A stretch of DNA of 12,944 nt from Streptococcus oralis (lineage in GTDB: Bacteria > Bacillota > Bacilli > Lactobacillales > Streptococcaceae): contig CAJPKC010000009.1 of the NCBI GenBank assembly GCA_905370255.1, positions 1-12,944 of the forward strand. Direction: 5' to 3'. Position numbers and translations under genes: made by a program. Positions 6,209 through 12,944 of the stretch are shown piece after piece (within the stretch, counting starts at the first letter, position 1; each line of letters opens with the position of its first letter). The notes beneath the pieces were generated by a model. The model saw nothing but the letters and a program-made list of their open reading frames with translations, had not been told where the DNA came from and ran no database searches.

Positions 6209-7264
6209 ATGAACAAGAAACAATGGCTAGGCCTTGGTCTAGTTGCAGTAGCAGCATTTGGACTTGCTGCATGTGGTAATCGCTCTTCTCGTAACGCAGC
6301 TTCATCTTCTTCTGATGTGAAGACTAAAGCAGCTATCGTTACAGATACTGGTGGTGTTGATGATAAATCATTTAACCAATCAGCTTGGGAAGGTCTTCAA
6401 GCTTGGGGTAAAGAACACAACCTTGAAAAAGATAAAGGTTACACTTACTTCCAATCAACAAGTGAAGCTGACTACGCTAACAACTTGCAACAAGCAGCTG
6501 GAAACTACAACTTGATCTATGGTATTGGTTTTGCACTTAAAAATGCAGTTGCAGATGCTGCAAAAGAACATACAGACTTAAACTATGTTTTGATTGACGA
6601 TGTGATTAAAGATCAAAAGAATGTTGTAAGTGCTACTTTTGCTGATAACGAAGCAGCTTACCTTGCAGGTGTGGCTGCAGCTAAAACTACAAAAACTAAA
6701 CAAGTTGGTTTTGTAGGTGGTATGGAATCTGAAGTTATTTCTCGTTTCGCAGCTGGTTTTAAAGCTGGTGTTGAGTCAGTTGACCCATCTATCAAGGTTC
6801 AAGTAGACTATGCTGGATCATTTGGTGATGCGGCTAAAGGTAAAACAATCGCTGCAGCTCAATACGCTGCAGGTGCAGACGTTATCTACCAAGTAGCTGG
6901 TGGTACTGGAGCAGGTGTCTTCTCTGAAGCTAAATCATTGAACGAAAGTAAAAATGAAGACGAAAAAGTTTGGGTTATCGGTGTTGACCGTGACCAAGTT
7001 GATGAAGGTAAATACACTTCTAAAGACGGTAAAGAAGCTAACTTCGTGCTTGCTTCTACATTGAAACAAGTTGGAACAACAGTTCAAGATATCTCAAACA
7101 AGACTGAAAAAGGTGAATTCCCTGGCGGTCAAGTTATCGTTTACTCATTGAAGGATAAAGGTGTTGACTTGGCAGTGACAAACCTTTCTGAAGAAGGTAA
7201 AAAAGCTGTTGAAGATGCAAAAGCTAAAATCCTTGATGGTAGCATCAAAGTTCCTGAAAAATAA
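6209..7264 (+). CDS. pnrA: nucleoside-binding lipoprotein, BMP family (PnrA/TmpC-like)
   Basis: The surface-anchored substrate-binding component of the nucleoside ABC importer encoded downstream; family members bind purine and pyrimidine nucleosides. The 351-residue precursor has a Lys-rich start, a hydrophobic segment and the lipobox LAAC, giving lipidation at Cys22, then a Ser/Ala-rich linker. The mature protein begins the BMP fold with DTGGVDDKSFNQSAW (46-60), and has YGIGFAL and AGGTGAGVF segments typical of the family. The ATG at 6209 follows AGGAGG (6197-6202); an upstream in-frame extension to 6122 would hide the signal peptide and is rejected. Codon choice is strongly biased (GCT, AAA, GGT, CAA), as in highly expressed genes, unlike the neighbouring cdd. 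Hairpins flank it on both sides, which may allow it to be made in excess of the transporter. Confidence 0.95.
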   Translation: MNKKQWLGLGLVAVAAFGLAACGNRSSRNAASSSSDVKTKAAIVTDTGGVDDKSFNQSAWEGLQAWGKEHNLEKDKGYTYFQSTSEADYANNLQQAAGNYNLIYGIGFALKNAVADAAKEHTDLNYVLIDDVIKDQKNVVSATFADNEAAYLAGVAAAKTTKTKQVGFVGGMESEVISRFAAGFKAGVESVDPSIKVQVDYAGSFGDAAKGKTIAAAQYAAGADVIYQVAGGTGAGVFSEAKSLNESKNEDEKVWVIGVDRDQVDEGKYTSKDGKEANFVLASTLKQVGTTVQDISNKTEKGEFPGGQVIVYSLKDKGVDLAVTNLSEEGKKAVEDAKAKILDGSIKVPEK

Positions 7265-7285
7265 TTGAAGGAAGTCATTTCTTAG

Positions 7286-7309
7286 GAAGCGGCCTGGGGC
7301 CGCTTCTTT
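7286..7309 (+). terminator. strong hairpin after pnrA, probably a leaky terminator
   Basis: GAAGCGGCC (7286-7294), loop TGG, GGCCGCTTC (7298-7306): a perfect 9-bp GC-rich stem, followed only by a short T run (TTT). It lies about 20 bases after the pnrA stop. The weak tail suggests partial termination, leaving less message for the ATPase and permeases. Confidence 0.72.
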
Positions 7310-7313
7310 AAGA

Positions 7314-7339
7314 ATTGAGACAAATGGTTTTGTCTCAAT
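7314..7339. repeat. perfect 11-bp inverted repeat before the ABC ATPase gene
   Basis: ATTGAGACAAA (7314-7324), loop TGGT, TTTGTCTCAAT (7329-7339). It lies eight bases after the preceding hairpin and has no T run. It could be an mRNA 3'-end stabiliser, part of a tandem attenuator, or a repressor operator; the sequence alone does not decide. Confidence 0.6.
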
Positions 7340-7404
7340 AGAGCTTGTTAAATTTCTTTAGCAGGTTTTATTGAAACAAAATAAAACTCTGAAAGGAAGA
7401 GCAC

Positions 7405-8940
7405 ATGGCACACGAAAATGTCATTGAGATGCGTGAAATTACCAAAGTTTTTGGTGAATTTGTCGCTAACGACAAGATTAACCTTGAACTTCGTAAAGGT
7501 GAAATTCATGCACTTTTAGGAGAAAATGGAGCTGGGAAGTCCACTCTTATGAACATGCTAGCAGGGCTTCTTGAACCAACTAGTGGTGAAATTGTGGTCA
7601 ACGGTCAAGTTGTAAAACTAGACTCTCCGTCAAAAGCAGCTAGCCTAGGAATTGGAATGGTTCACCAGCACTTTATGTTGGTAGAAGCTTTCACTGTTGC
7701 TGAAAATATCATTTTGGGGAGTGAATTGACCAAAAATGGTGTGCTAGATATTGCTCGTGCAACTCGAGAAATCAATGAGTTGTCTGAACGTTATGGCCTT
7801 GCTGTGGATCCTTCTGCCAAAGTTGCAGACATCTCTGTCGGCGCTCAACAACGTGTTGAAATCCTAAAGACACTTTATCGTGGAGCTGATATTCTTATCT
7901 TTGACGAACCTACTGCTGTTTTGACGCCATCAGAAATTGATGAGTTGATGGCTATCATGAAGAACTTGGTTAAAGAAGGTAAATCAATTATCTTGATTAC
8001 CCATAAGTTGGATGAGATTCGTGCTGTATCTGACCGTGTTACAGTTATCCGTCGTGGTAAATCTATTGAAACAGTTGAGATTGCTGGTGCGACTAATGCT
8101 GACTTAGCTGAGATGATGGTAGGACGTTCTGTTTCCTTTAAAACTGAGAAACAGGAAGCTCAACCTAAAGAAGTTATTCTGTCTATTAAAGACCTAGTAG
8201 TAAACGAAAACCGTGGTGTTCCTGCAGTTAAAAATCTCTCACTCGATGTTCGAGCTGGTGAGATTGTCGGAATTGCCGGTATTGATGGAAATGGTCAATC
8301 TGAATTAATCCAAGCTATCACTGGTCTTCGTAAGATTGAGTCTGGTAGCGTGGAGTTGAAAGGCCAGTCTATCGTAGGTTTACACCCTCGTCAAATTACA
8401 GAAATGAGTGTAGGCCACGTTCCAGAAGATCGCCACCGTGATGGTTTAGTTTTAGAAATGATGATTTCTGAAAATATCGCTCTTCAAACCTACTATAAAG
8501 AACCTCTTAGCAAGAAGGGAATCTTAAACTACACCAATATCATCGGGTACGCTAAACAGTTAATGCAAGAATTCGATGTGCGTGCTGCTAGTGAGATTGT
8601 TCCAGCCTCAGCTCTTTCTGGAGGAAATCAACAAAAAGCAATCATCGCTCGTGAAGTTGATCGAAATCCTGATCTCCTCATCGTCAGCCAACCAACTCGT
8701 GGTTTGGACGTCGGTGCCATTGAGTACATTCACAAACGCTTGATTCAAGAACGTGATAATGGGAAAGCTGTCCTTGTAGTCAGCTTTGAACTAGATGAGA
8801 TTTTAAATGTCTCAGATAGAATCGCTGTTATCCATGATGGTAAGATTCAAGGAATTGTAACACCAGAAACAACCAACAAGCAAGAACTTGGTGTCTTGAT
8901 GGCTGGTGGTGAATTGGAAAAGGAGAAGAGTGATGTCTAA
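7405..8940 (+). CDS. nupA: nucleoside ABC transporter ATP-binding protein (double domain)
   Basis: The 511-residue cytoplasmic ATPase drives nucleoside import with the two permeases that follow. It carries two fused nucleotide-binding domains. The first is complete: Walker A GENGAGKST from residue 39, Q-loop around HQHF (87-90), signature ISVGAQQR (143-150), Walker B ILIFDEPT (163-170) and switch His200. The second is degenerate: GIDGNGQSE (292-300) has Gln in place of the Walker A lysine, Walker B reads LLIVSQPT without the catalytic Glu, and Phe replaces the switch His; its LSGGNQQ signature (404-410) is intact. This asymmetry is normal for RbsA/NupA-type sugar and nucleoside transporters, giving one hydrolytic site. 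The start has AAGGAAG upstream. It overlaps the first permease gene by eight bases. The symbol follows the Lactococcus BmpA-NupABC system by analogy. Confidence 0.92.
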   Translation: MAHENVIEMREITKVFGEFVANDKINLELRKGEIHALLGENGAGKSTLMNMLAGLLEPTSGEIVVNGQVVKLDSPSKAASLGIGMVHQHFMLVEAFTVAENIILGSELTKNGVLDIARATREINELSERYGLAVDPSAKVADISVGAQQRVEILKTLYRGADILIFDEPTAVLTPSEIDELMAIMKNLVKEGKSIILITHKLDEIRAVSDRVTVIRRGKSIETVEIAGATNADLAEMMVGRSVSFKTEKQEAQPKEVILSIKDLVVNENRGVPAVKNLSLDVRAGEIVGIAGIDGNGQSELIQAITGLRKIESGSVELKGQSIVGLHPRQITEMSVGHVPEDRHRDGLVLEMMISENIALQTYYKEPLSKKGILNYTNIIGYAKQLMQEFDVRAASEIVPASALSGGNQQKAIIAREVDRNPDLLIVSQPTRGLDVGAIEYIHKRLIQERDNGKAVLVVSFELDEILNVSDRIAVIHDGKIQGIVTPETTNKQELGVLMAGGELEKEKSDV

Positions 8941-9991
8941 AAAATTACAACAAATTTCGGTTCCCTTGATTTCTGTTATTTTAGGAATTCTACTCGGAGC
9001 CATCGTCATGTGGATTTTTGGCTACGATGCTATCTGGGGTTATGAAGAATTGTTCTACACCGCCTTTGGTAGTGTTCGTGGAATCGGTGAAATCTTCCGT
9101 GCCATGGGACCTTTGATTTTGATTGCCCTTGGATTTGCAGTTGCAAGTCGTGCTGGTTTCTTTAACGTCGGACTTCCAGGACAAGCTCTCGCAGGCTGGG
9201 TTATGAGTGGCTGGTTCGCTCTTTCTTTCCCGGATTTACCACGACCATTGATGATTCTGGCAACGATTGTAATCGCCTTAGTTGCGGGAGGAATCGTTGG
9301 TGCCATTCCAGGTATTTTAAGAGCCTACCTTGGGACATCTGAGGTTATCGTAACCATTATGATGAACTACATTGTTCTTTATGTGGGCAATGCCTTTATC
9401 CACCACTTCCCTAAAGAAATCATGCAAAGTACTGACTCATCCATTCGTGTTAGTGCAAATGCAACCTATCAGACACCATGGCTTGCTGAGTTGACTGGAA
9501 ACTCTCGTATGAACATTGGAATTTTCTTTGCTATCATAGCAGTAGCAGTTATCTGGTTCTTGCTCAAGAAAACAACTCTTGGTTTTGAAATCCGTGCAGT
9601 TGGTCTCAATCCAAATGCTTCTGAATACGCAGGTATTTCAGCGAAACGCACCATTATTCTATCAATGATTATTTCTGGTGCCCTTGCAGGACTTGGTGGC
9701 GCAGTAGAAGGACTTGGTACCTTCCAAAACGTCTACGTTCAAGGTTCATCATTGGCAGTTGGATTTAATGGTATGGCGGTAAGTCTGCTTGCTTCAAACT
9801 CACCAGTTGGAATTCTATTTGCAGCCTTCCTTTTCAGTGTTCTTCAAGTTGGAGCCCCTGGTATGAATGCTGCACAAGTACCATCTGAGCTTGTAAGTAT
9901 CGTTACAGCCTCAATTATCTTCTTTGTCAGCGTTCACTACATCATCGAACGCTTTGTCAAACCAAGAAAGCAACTTAAAGGAGGTAAATAA
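8933..9991 (+). CDS. nupB: nucleoside ABC transporter permease 1
   Basis: A 352-residue polytopic membrane protein of the BPD_transp_2 (RbsC/BmpA-associated) permease family, forming half of the nucleoside channel. The first membrane segment spans about residues 9-30. The conserved GFFNVGLPGQALAG motif (75-88), just after the second hydrophobic segment, is diagnostic for the family. Further hydrophobic segments follow to about residue 340, and a basic tail ends the protein. The start is the ATG at 8933, because AAAGGAG lies at 8919-8924 inside the ATPase gene; a longer frame from 8906 is less likely. It overlaps the ATPase stop by eight bases and is followed two bases later by the second permease, so all three are translationally coupled. 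Confidence 0.92.
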   Translation: MSKKLQQISVPLISVILGILLGAIVMWIFGYDAIWGYEELFYTAFGSVRGIGEIFRAMGPLILIALGFAVASRAGFFNVGLPGQALAGWVMSGWFALSFPDLPRPLMILATIVIALVAGGIVGAIPGILRAYLGTSEVIVTIMMNYIVLYVGNAFIHHFPKEIMQSTDSSIRVSANATYQTPWLAELTGNSRMNIGIFFAIIAVAVIWFLLKKTTLGFEIRAVGLNPNASEYAGISAKRTIILSMIISGALAGLGGAVEGLGTFQNVYVQGSSLAVGFNGMAVSLLASNSPVGILFAAFLFSVLQVGAPGMNAAQVPSELVSIVTASIIFFVSVHYIIERFVKPRKQLKGGK

Positions 9992-9993
9992 GG

Positions 9994-10950
9994 ATGTCGA
10001 TTACAACAATGTTAACCCTTATGGTTTCTTCGATGTTGATTTATGCAGCACCACTTATTTTCACAAGTATCGGAGGAGTTTTCTCCGAACGTGGTGGAGT
10101 TGTTAACGTTGGTCTTGAAGGAATCATGGTCATGGGTGCCTTTTCTGGAGTTGTTTTTAACCTTGAATTTGCTCAAGATTTGGGAGCATTAACTCCTTGG
10201 TTAGCTCTTCTAGTTGGTGGATTAGTCGGAGCTATCTTCTCGCTCATTCACGCAGTAGCTACAGTTCATTTCCGTGCTGACCATGTTGTCAGTGGTACCG
10301 TACTTAACTTGATGGCGCCAGCCTTGGCAGTTTTCTTGGTGAAGGTGCTTTATAATAAGGGACAAACGGATAACTTAACGCAAACTTTTGGGCGTTTTGA
10401 CTTTCCGGTATTAGCTAATATTCCTGTTATCGGAGATATCTTCTTCAAGTCAACTAGTCTACTAGGTTATCTAGCAATTGCTTTCTCATTCCTAGCTTGG
10501 TTTATCCTCTTTAAGACTCGCTTTGGACTTCGCCTTCGTTCAGTTGGTGAACACCCACAAGCAGCAGATACTTTGGGTATCAATGTCTACAAGATGAGAT
10601 ATCTTGGAGTTGTGATTTCAGGTTTCCTTGGAGGAATCGGTGGAGCTATTTACGCTCAATCAATCTCTGTTAACTTCTCAGTTACAACTATCGTAGGACC
10701 TGGATTTATCGCTCTTGCAGCCATGATCTTTGGTAAATGGAATCCTGTTGGTGCTATGCTTTCAAGTCTTTTCTTTGGGCTATCACAAAGTTTGGCAGTT
10801 ATCGGTTCTCAGCTTCCTTTCTTGCAAGGAGTCCCAGCCGTTTACTTGCAAATTGCACCATATCTCTTGACCATCGTCGTCCTAGCAGCCTTCTTTGGTA
10901 AAGCTGTTGCGCCGAAGGCAGATGGTATCAACTATATCAAGTCTAAATAA
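9994..10950 (+). CDS. nupC: nucleoside ABC transporter permease 2
   Basis: The second 318-residue permease subunit, paired with the preceding one as the two halves of the membrane channel. It begins without a signal peptide, has a first membrane segment at about residues 7-27, and the family motif ERGGVVNVGLEGIMVMGA at 32-49, equivalent to the GFFNVG motif in its partner. A later GIGGAIYAQ segment and a hydrophobic C-terminus fit the BPD_transp_2 family. The start is fixed by a perfect AAGGAGGT (9978-9985) within the end of the previous gene. It is the last gene of the cluster and ends at a strong terminator shared with plsY. Confidence 0.92.
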   Translation: MSITTMLTLMVSSMLIYAAPLIFTSIGGVFSERGGVVNVGLEGIMVMGAFSGVVFNLEFAQDLGALTPWLALLVGGLVGAIFSLIHAVATVHFRADHVVSGTVLNLMAPALAVFLVKVLYNKGQTDNLTQTFGRFDFPVLANIPVIGDIFFKSTSLLGYLAIAFSFLAWFILFKTRFGLRLRSVGEHPQAADTLGINVYKMRYLGVVISGFLGGIGGAIYAQSISVNFSVTTIVGPGFIALAAMIFGKWNPVGAMLSSLFFGLSQSLAVIGSQLPFLQGVPAVYLQIAPYLLTIVVLAAFFGKAVAPKADGINYIKSK

Positions 10951-10954
10951 CATA

Positions 10955-10988
10955 AAAAAACGTCAGTTGAAACTGACGTTTTATTTTT
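10955..10988. terminator. two-way terminator shared by nupC and plsY
   Basis: AAAACGTCAGT (10957-10967), loop TGAA, ACTGACGTTTT: an 11-bp stem with A-tract and T-tract sides, continued by TATTTTTTT on the plus strand and by Ts on the minus strand. The plsY stop codon (10981-10983) lies within the T-rich side, so the two convergent genes share one hairpin. Confidence 0.92.
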
Positions 10989-11622
10989 TTGGTTCTTGGT
11001 GCGTTAGGTTAAGTCCCCAAGGAATGAGATTTTCTGTTTTATTTTGGATACGTTTGATATTGTCCTTGTGGCGTACAATTACTAGACTTGCAAGACCAAT
11101 AATAATCACAGTAAAAAGTAGGTCATAACTAGTTAAAATAAATCCAAAGAGAGGAAACAGAAGGACGCCAATAATTGCAGCAATAGCAGCAGAGATACTA
11201 GAGAGGGAAATCATACTTCCCAGATAAAGGATTCCAAAGAAAATGACTGCAAGGTAAAGGCAAAAGAGAGGAGCAAACCCAAAAATAACTCCTGCACTGG
11301 TAGCGACAGCCTTGCCACCCTTGAATTTGGCAAAGATAGGGAAGGTGTGGCCAATGACTGCTAAAAGCCCAAAGACGATTGGTGAAACTCCTTGCACATG
11401 GAAGATTAGTGGAAGTAAAGTGGCCAAAGTACCTTTAAAGAAATCAATTACAAAGGTTGCCATTCCAGCTTTTTTGCCTAAGATTCGGAAGGTATTGGTC
11501 GTTCCAGTATTACCAGATCCATGTTCTCTTAGATTGATGTTAAAGAATATTTGTCCAATCCACAAGCCTGAAGGAATTGAACCCAATAAATAAGCTAAAA
11601 TTAATAATACTATTGTCATCAT
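10981..11622 (-). CDS. plsY: acyl-phosphate:glycerol-3-phosphate acyltransferase
   Basis: Transfers the acyl chain from acyl-phosphate (made by PlsX) to glycerol-3-phosphate, forming lysophosphatidic acid, the first membrane-bound step of phospholipid synthesis. The 213-residue integral membrane protein has the three PlsY motifs: [12 protein letters not shown] after the first segment, the phosphate-binding [18 protein letters not shown] loop in the middle, and RHKDNIKRI near the C-terminus. I place the start at 11622 because this matches the family length. An in-frame extension to 11736 would add 38 residues, has no ribosome site, and contains the promoter. There is no Shine-Dalgarno sequence: a TATAAT ends six bases before the ATG, so the mRNA is probably leaderless. 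A second ATG follows directly. Confidence 0.94.
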   Translation of the reverse strand: MMTIVLLILAYLLGSIPSGLWIGQIFFNINLREHGSGNTGTTNTFRILGKKAGMATFVIDFFKGTLATLLPLIFHVQGVSPIVFGLLAVIGHTFPIFAKFKGGKAVATSAGVIFGFAPLFCLYLAVIFFGILYLGSMISLSSISAAIAAIIGVLLFPLFGFILTSYDLLFTVIIIGLASLVIVRHKDNIKRIQNKTENLIPWGLNLTHQEPKK

Positions 11623-11628
11623 GTTTCT

Positions 11629-11637
11629 ATTATACCA
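11629..11637 (-). promoter_or_regulatory. plsY promoter (extended -10), apparently leaderless
   Basis: TGGTATAAT on the minus strand: a perfect TATAAT (11629-11634) with the TG extension. The -35 region is weak (TTTCGT with an 18-base spacer). The -10 ends six bases before the plsY ATG, so the start of transcription should coincide with the start codon. Confidence 0.75.
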
Positions 11638-11692
11638 TGAAATAGGAGAGAAACGAAACTGAATCTGTTTACTAGCTGTGACATCTGATACT

Positions 11693-11708
11693 TTATCAAA
11701 GTTGATAA
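11693..11708. repeat. small inverted repeat between plsY and the amino acid transporter
   Basis: TTATCAA, a 2-base gap, TTGATAA. It lies in the shared upstream region, about 55 bases beyond the plsY -10 and 75 bases before the -35 of the opposite promoter. It could be an operator for either gene; chance is also possible. The rest of 11623-11838 holds only the two promoters. Confidence 0.3.
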
Positions 11709-11782
11709 GTTTATCATTAGTACCATTTTTATTCAAAAATAAAGGCTAAAGTTTTAAAAATTCATGAAAGTTTCTGAAAAAC

Positions 11783-11810
11783 TTGATTTTGTGTTTATTT
11801 ATGCTATAAT
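11783..11810 (+). promoter_or_regulatory. promoter of the amino acid ABC transporter
   Basis: TTGATT (11783-11788), a 16-base spacer, and a perfect TATAAT (11805-11810) with the TGC extension. It lies 28 bases before the permease ATG, leaving room for the strong ribosome site AGGAGG (11828-11833). Confidence 0.85.
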
Positions 11811-11838
11811 AGGAACAATTATTTTTAGGAGGTGGAGT

Positions 11839-12480
11839 ATGTCTTACTTATTCGAGATATTACCAAGTTTATTGAGCGGTGCGACAATGACTTTACAAGT
11901 TTTTGCACTGGTCTTACTCTTTTCAATCCCTTTAGGCATTTTGGTTGCCTTTTGCTTACAGGTCCATTGGAAACCCCTCCATTACATGATTGACATCTAT
12001 ATCTGGGTGATGCGTGGTACCCCTTTACTTTTGCAGTTGATTTTTATTTATTATGTTCTGCCAAGTATCGGAATTCGACTAGATCGTGTGCCAGCAGCCA
12101 TTATTGCCTTCACGCTTAATTATGCAGCCTACTTTGCAGAAATATTCCGTGGAGGGATTGCAACGATTCCTCAAGGACAATATGAAGCAGCTAAGGTTTT
12201 GAAATTCAAACCTTTTGATACCGTCCGCTATATCATCTTGCCTCAGGTCACTAAGATTGTTTTACCAAGTGTATTTAACGAGGTTATGAGTTTGGTTAAA
12301 GATACTTCTTTGGTCTATGCACTCGGTATTTCAGATTTAATCCTAGCTAGTCGTACTGCAGCCAATCGTGATGCGAGCTTGATTCCAATGTTTCTAGCGG
12401 GAGCTATCTATCTTCTCATGATTGGTATCGTTACAATCCTAGCTAAGAAACTTGAGAAAAAGTTTAGCTACTATAGATAG
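11839..12480 (+). CDS. polar amino acid ABC transporter permease
   Basis: A 213-residue inner-membrane permease of the HisM/GlnP/TcyB family. Hydrophobic segments begin at about residues 8-40, followed by MRGTPLLLQL (58-67), a hallmark of the family, and the cytoplasmic EAA loop at about 116-136 (EAAKVLKFKPFDTVRYIILPQ region) that docks with the ATPase. Substrate cannot be told from the permease alone: glutamine, arginine/histidine or cystine are all possible. The start is the ATG at 11839, with AGGAGG upstream; a longer frame from 11764 would begin before the promoter's -10. The gene has its own promoter, and the ATPase gene starts 11 bases after its stop. No solute-binding protein gene lies upstream in the window; it may lie downstream. 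Confidence 0.92.
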   Translation: MSYLFEILPSLLSGATMTLQVFALVLLFSIPLGILVAFCLQVHWKPLHYMIDIYIWVMRGTPLLLQLIFIYYVLPSIGIRLDRVPAAIIAFTLNYAAYFAEIFRGGIATIPQGQYEAAKVLKFKPFDTVRYIILPQVTKIVLPSVFNEVMSLVKDTSLVYALGISDLILASRTAANRDASLIPMFLAGAIYLLMIGIVTILAKKLEKKFSYYR

Positions 12481-12491
12481 GAGGGTTATCC

Positions 12492-12944
12492 ATGTTAGAG
12501 TTAAGAAATATCAGCAAAAAATTTGGAAAAAAAGAAATTTTATCCAATTTCAGTTTAACAATTCCTGAAAAGCAGATTTTGGCTATTGTTGGACCTTCTG
12601 GTAGTGGGAAGACAACCTTACTTAGAATGTTATCTGGACTTGAAACCATTGATTCAGGTGAGATTTTTTATAATGGAGAATCCCTACCTTTGGATGAACT
12701 TGAAAAGCGTCACTTGTTAGGTTTTGTGTTTCAAGATTTTCAGCTTTTTCCTCACTTATCCGTTATGGAGAACTTGATCTTGTCACCTATTAAGACTATG
12801 GGAATGTCTGAAGTAGACGCAAAGAAGAAGGCGGCTGACTTACTCGCTCGTCTAGGGCTCGAAGCTCACGCAGATGCTTATCCATACTCATTATCTGGTG
12901 GTCAAAAGCAACGGGTTGCCTTAGCACGTGCGATGATGATAGAT
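12492..12944 (+). CDS. amino acid ABC transporter ATP-binding protein (cut by window end)
   Basis: The first 151 residues of a GlnQ/HisP-type ATPase that powers the permease encoded just before it. Visible are Walker A GPSGSGKTT (34-42), the Q-loop Gln81 in VFQDFQLFPHLSV, and the ABC signature LSGGQKQR (134-141) followed by VALARAMM. The Walker B motif and switch His lie beyond the window end; full family length is usually about 240-250 residues. The ATG at 12492 is supported by AGGAGG at 12479-12484, which overlaps the permease stop codon. The reading frame is open to the last base, so this is truncation by the window, not a broken gene. Confidence 0.95.
   Translation, partial: MLELRNISKKFGKKEILSNFSLTIPEKQILAIVGPSGSGKTTLLRMLSGLETIDSGEIFYNGESLPLDELEKRHLLGFVFQDFQLFPHLSVMENLILSPIKTMGMSEVDAKKKAADLLARLGLEAHADAYPYSLSGGQKQRVALARAMMID

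Noticed and set aside
7340..7404. Possible separate promoter for the ABC ATPase (TTGTTA at 7345-7350)
   Set aside because: The best -10 at 17-18 bases is TTATTG or TATTGA, a poor match; read-through from upstream explains expression without it.
8933..10950. Long open frames on the opposite strand within the permease genes
   Set aside because: They are codon shadows of strongly supported genes, with no ribosome sites and no family motifs.
11623..11736. 38-codon in-frame extension of plsY
   Set aside because: It has no ribosome site and contains the plsY -10 element; the shorter 213-residue form matches the family length. It could be a gene remnant, but I recognise nothing in it.

Overview
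The window reads as a Streptococcus chromosome, most likely mitis group (S. mitis / oralis / pneumoniae relatives). It is low in GC, has strong AGGAGG-type ribosome binding sites and extended -10 promoters (TGn TATAAT). The proteins, especially the nucleoside-binding lipoprotein, PlsY, S20 and the DeoA/DeoC/Cdd set, match what I remember of S. pneumoniae homologues. Species assignment is from memory and inference, not a search. Nearly all of the window is core housekeeping and nutrient-uptake DNA. I see no phage, insertion sequence, CRISPR array, tRNA or rRNA, and no clear candidate for a new defence or mobile system.

Layout. (1) 64-795, plus strand: a Sir2-family NAD-dependent deacylase, ending at a two-way terminator. 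(2) 889-2682, minus strand: coaA (pantothenate kinase), rpsT (ribosomal protein S20, own promoter, TTG start, UUCG-loop terminator) and a FlaR-like P-loop kinase-like protein. (3) 2806-10950, plus strand: a nucleoside uptake and catabolism cluster of nine genes. These are a small membrane protein, an RsmC-like methyltransferase, pyrimidine-nucleoside phosphorylase (deoA/pdp), deoxyribose-phosphate aldolase (deoC), cytidine deaminase (cdd), the BMP-family nucleoside-binding lipoprotein (pnrA), a double-domain ABC ATPase and two permeases. It ends in a terminator shared with (4) plsY, minus strand, 10981-11622. (5) 11839 to the window end, plus strand: a polar amino acid ABC importer, with a complete permease and an ATPase cut by the window edge.

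How the genes work together. The lipoprotein captures nucleosides outside the membrane and the ATPase/permease trio imports them. Cdd deaminates cytidine/deoxycytidine, DeoA splits uridine/thymidine to base plus (deoxy)ribose-1-phosphate, and DeoC cleaves deoxyribose-5-phosphate to acetaldehyde and glyceraldehyde-3-phosphate. Phosphopentomutase, which links DeoA to DeoC, is not in the window, nor is a dedicated regulator. A cre-like palindrome sits inside the first promoter of the cluster and suggests CcpA control.

The most notable signals are regulatory. Two genes (the RsmC-like methyltransferase and plsY) have an extended -10 element ending exactly 6 bases before the start codon and no Shine-Dalgarno sequence, so they look like leaderless mRNAs. 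Other points are the TTG start of S20, hairpins on both sides of the lipoprotein gene that could set its expression apart from its neighbours, and a flaR-like gene whose only visible transcription source is read-through of the S20 terminator.

No gene-free stretch exceeds 300 bases. The longest, 11623-11838, holds the plsY and amino acid transporter promoters and one small inverted repeat.
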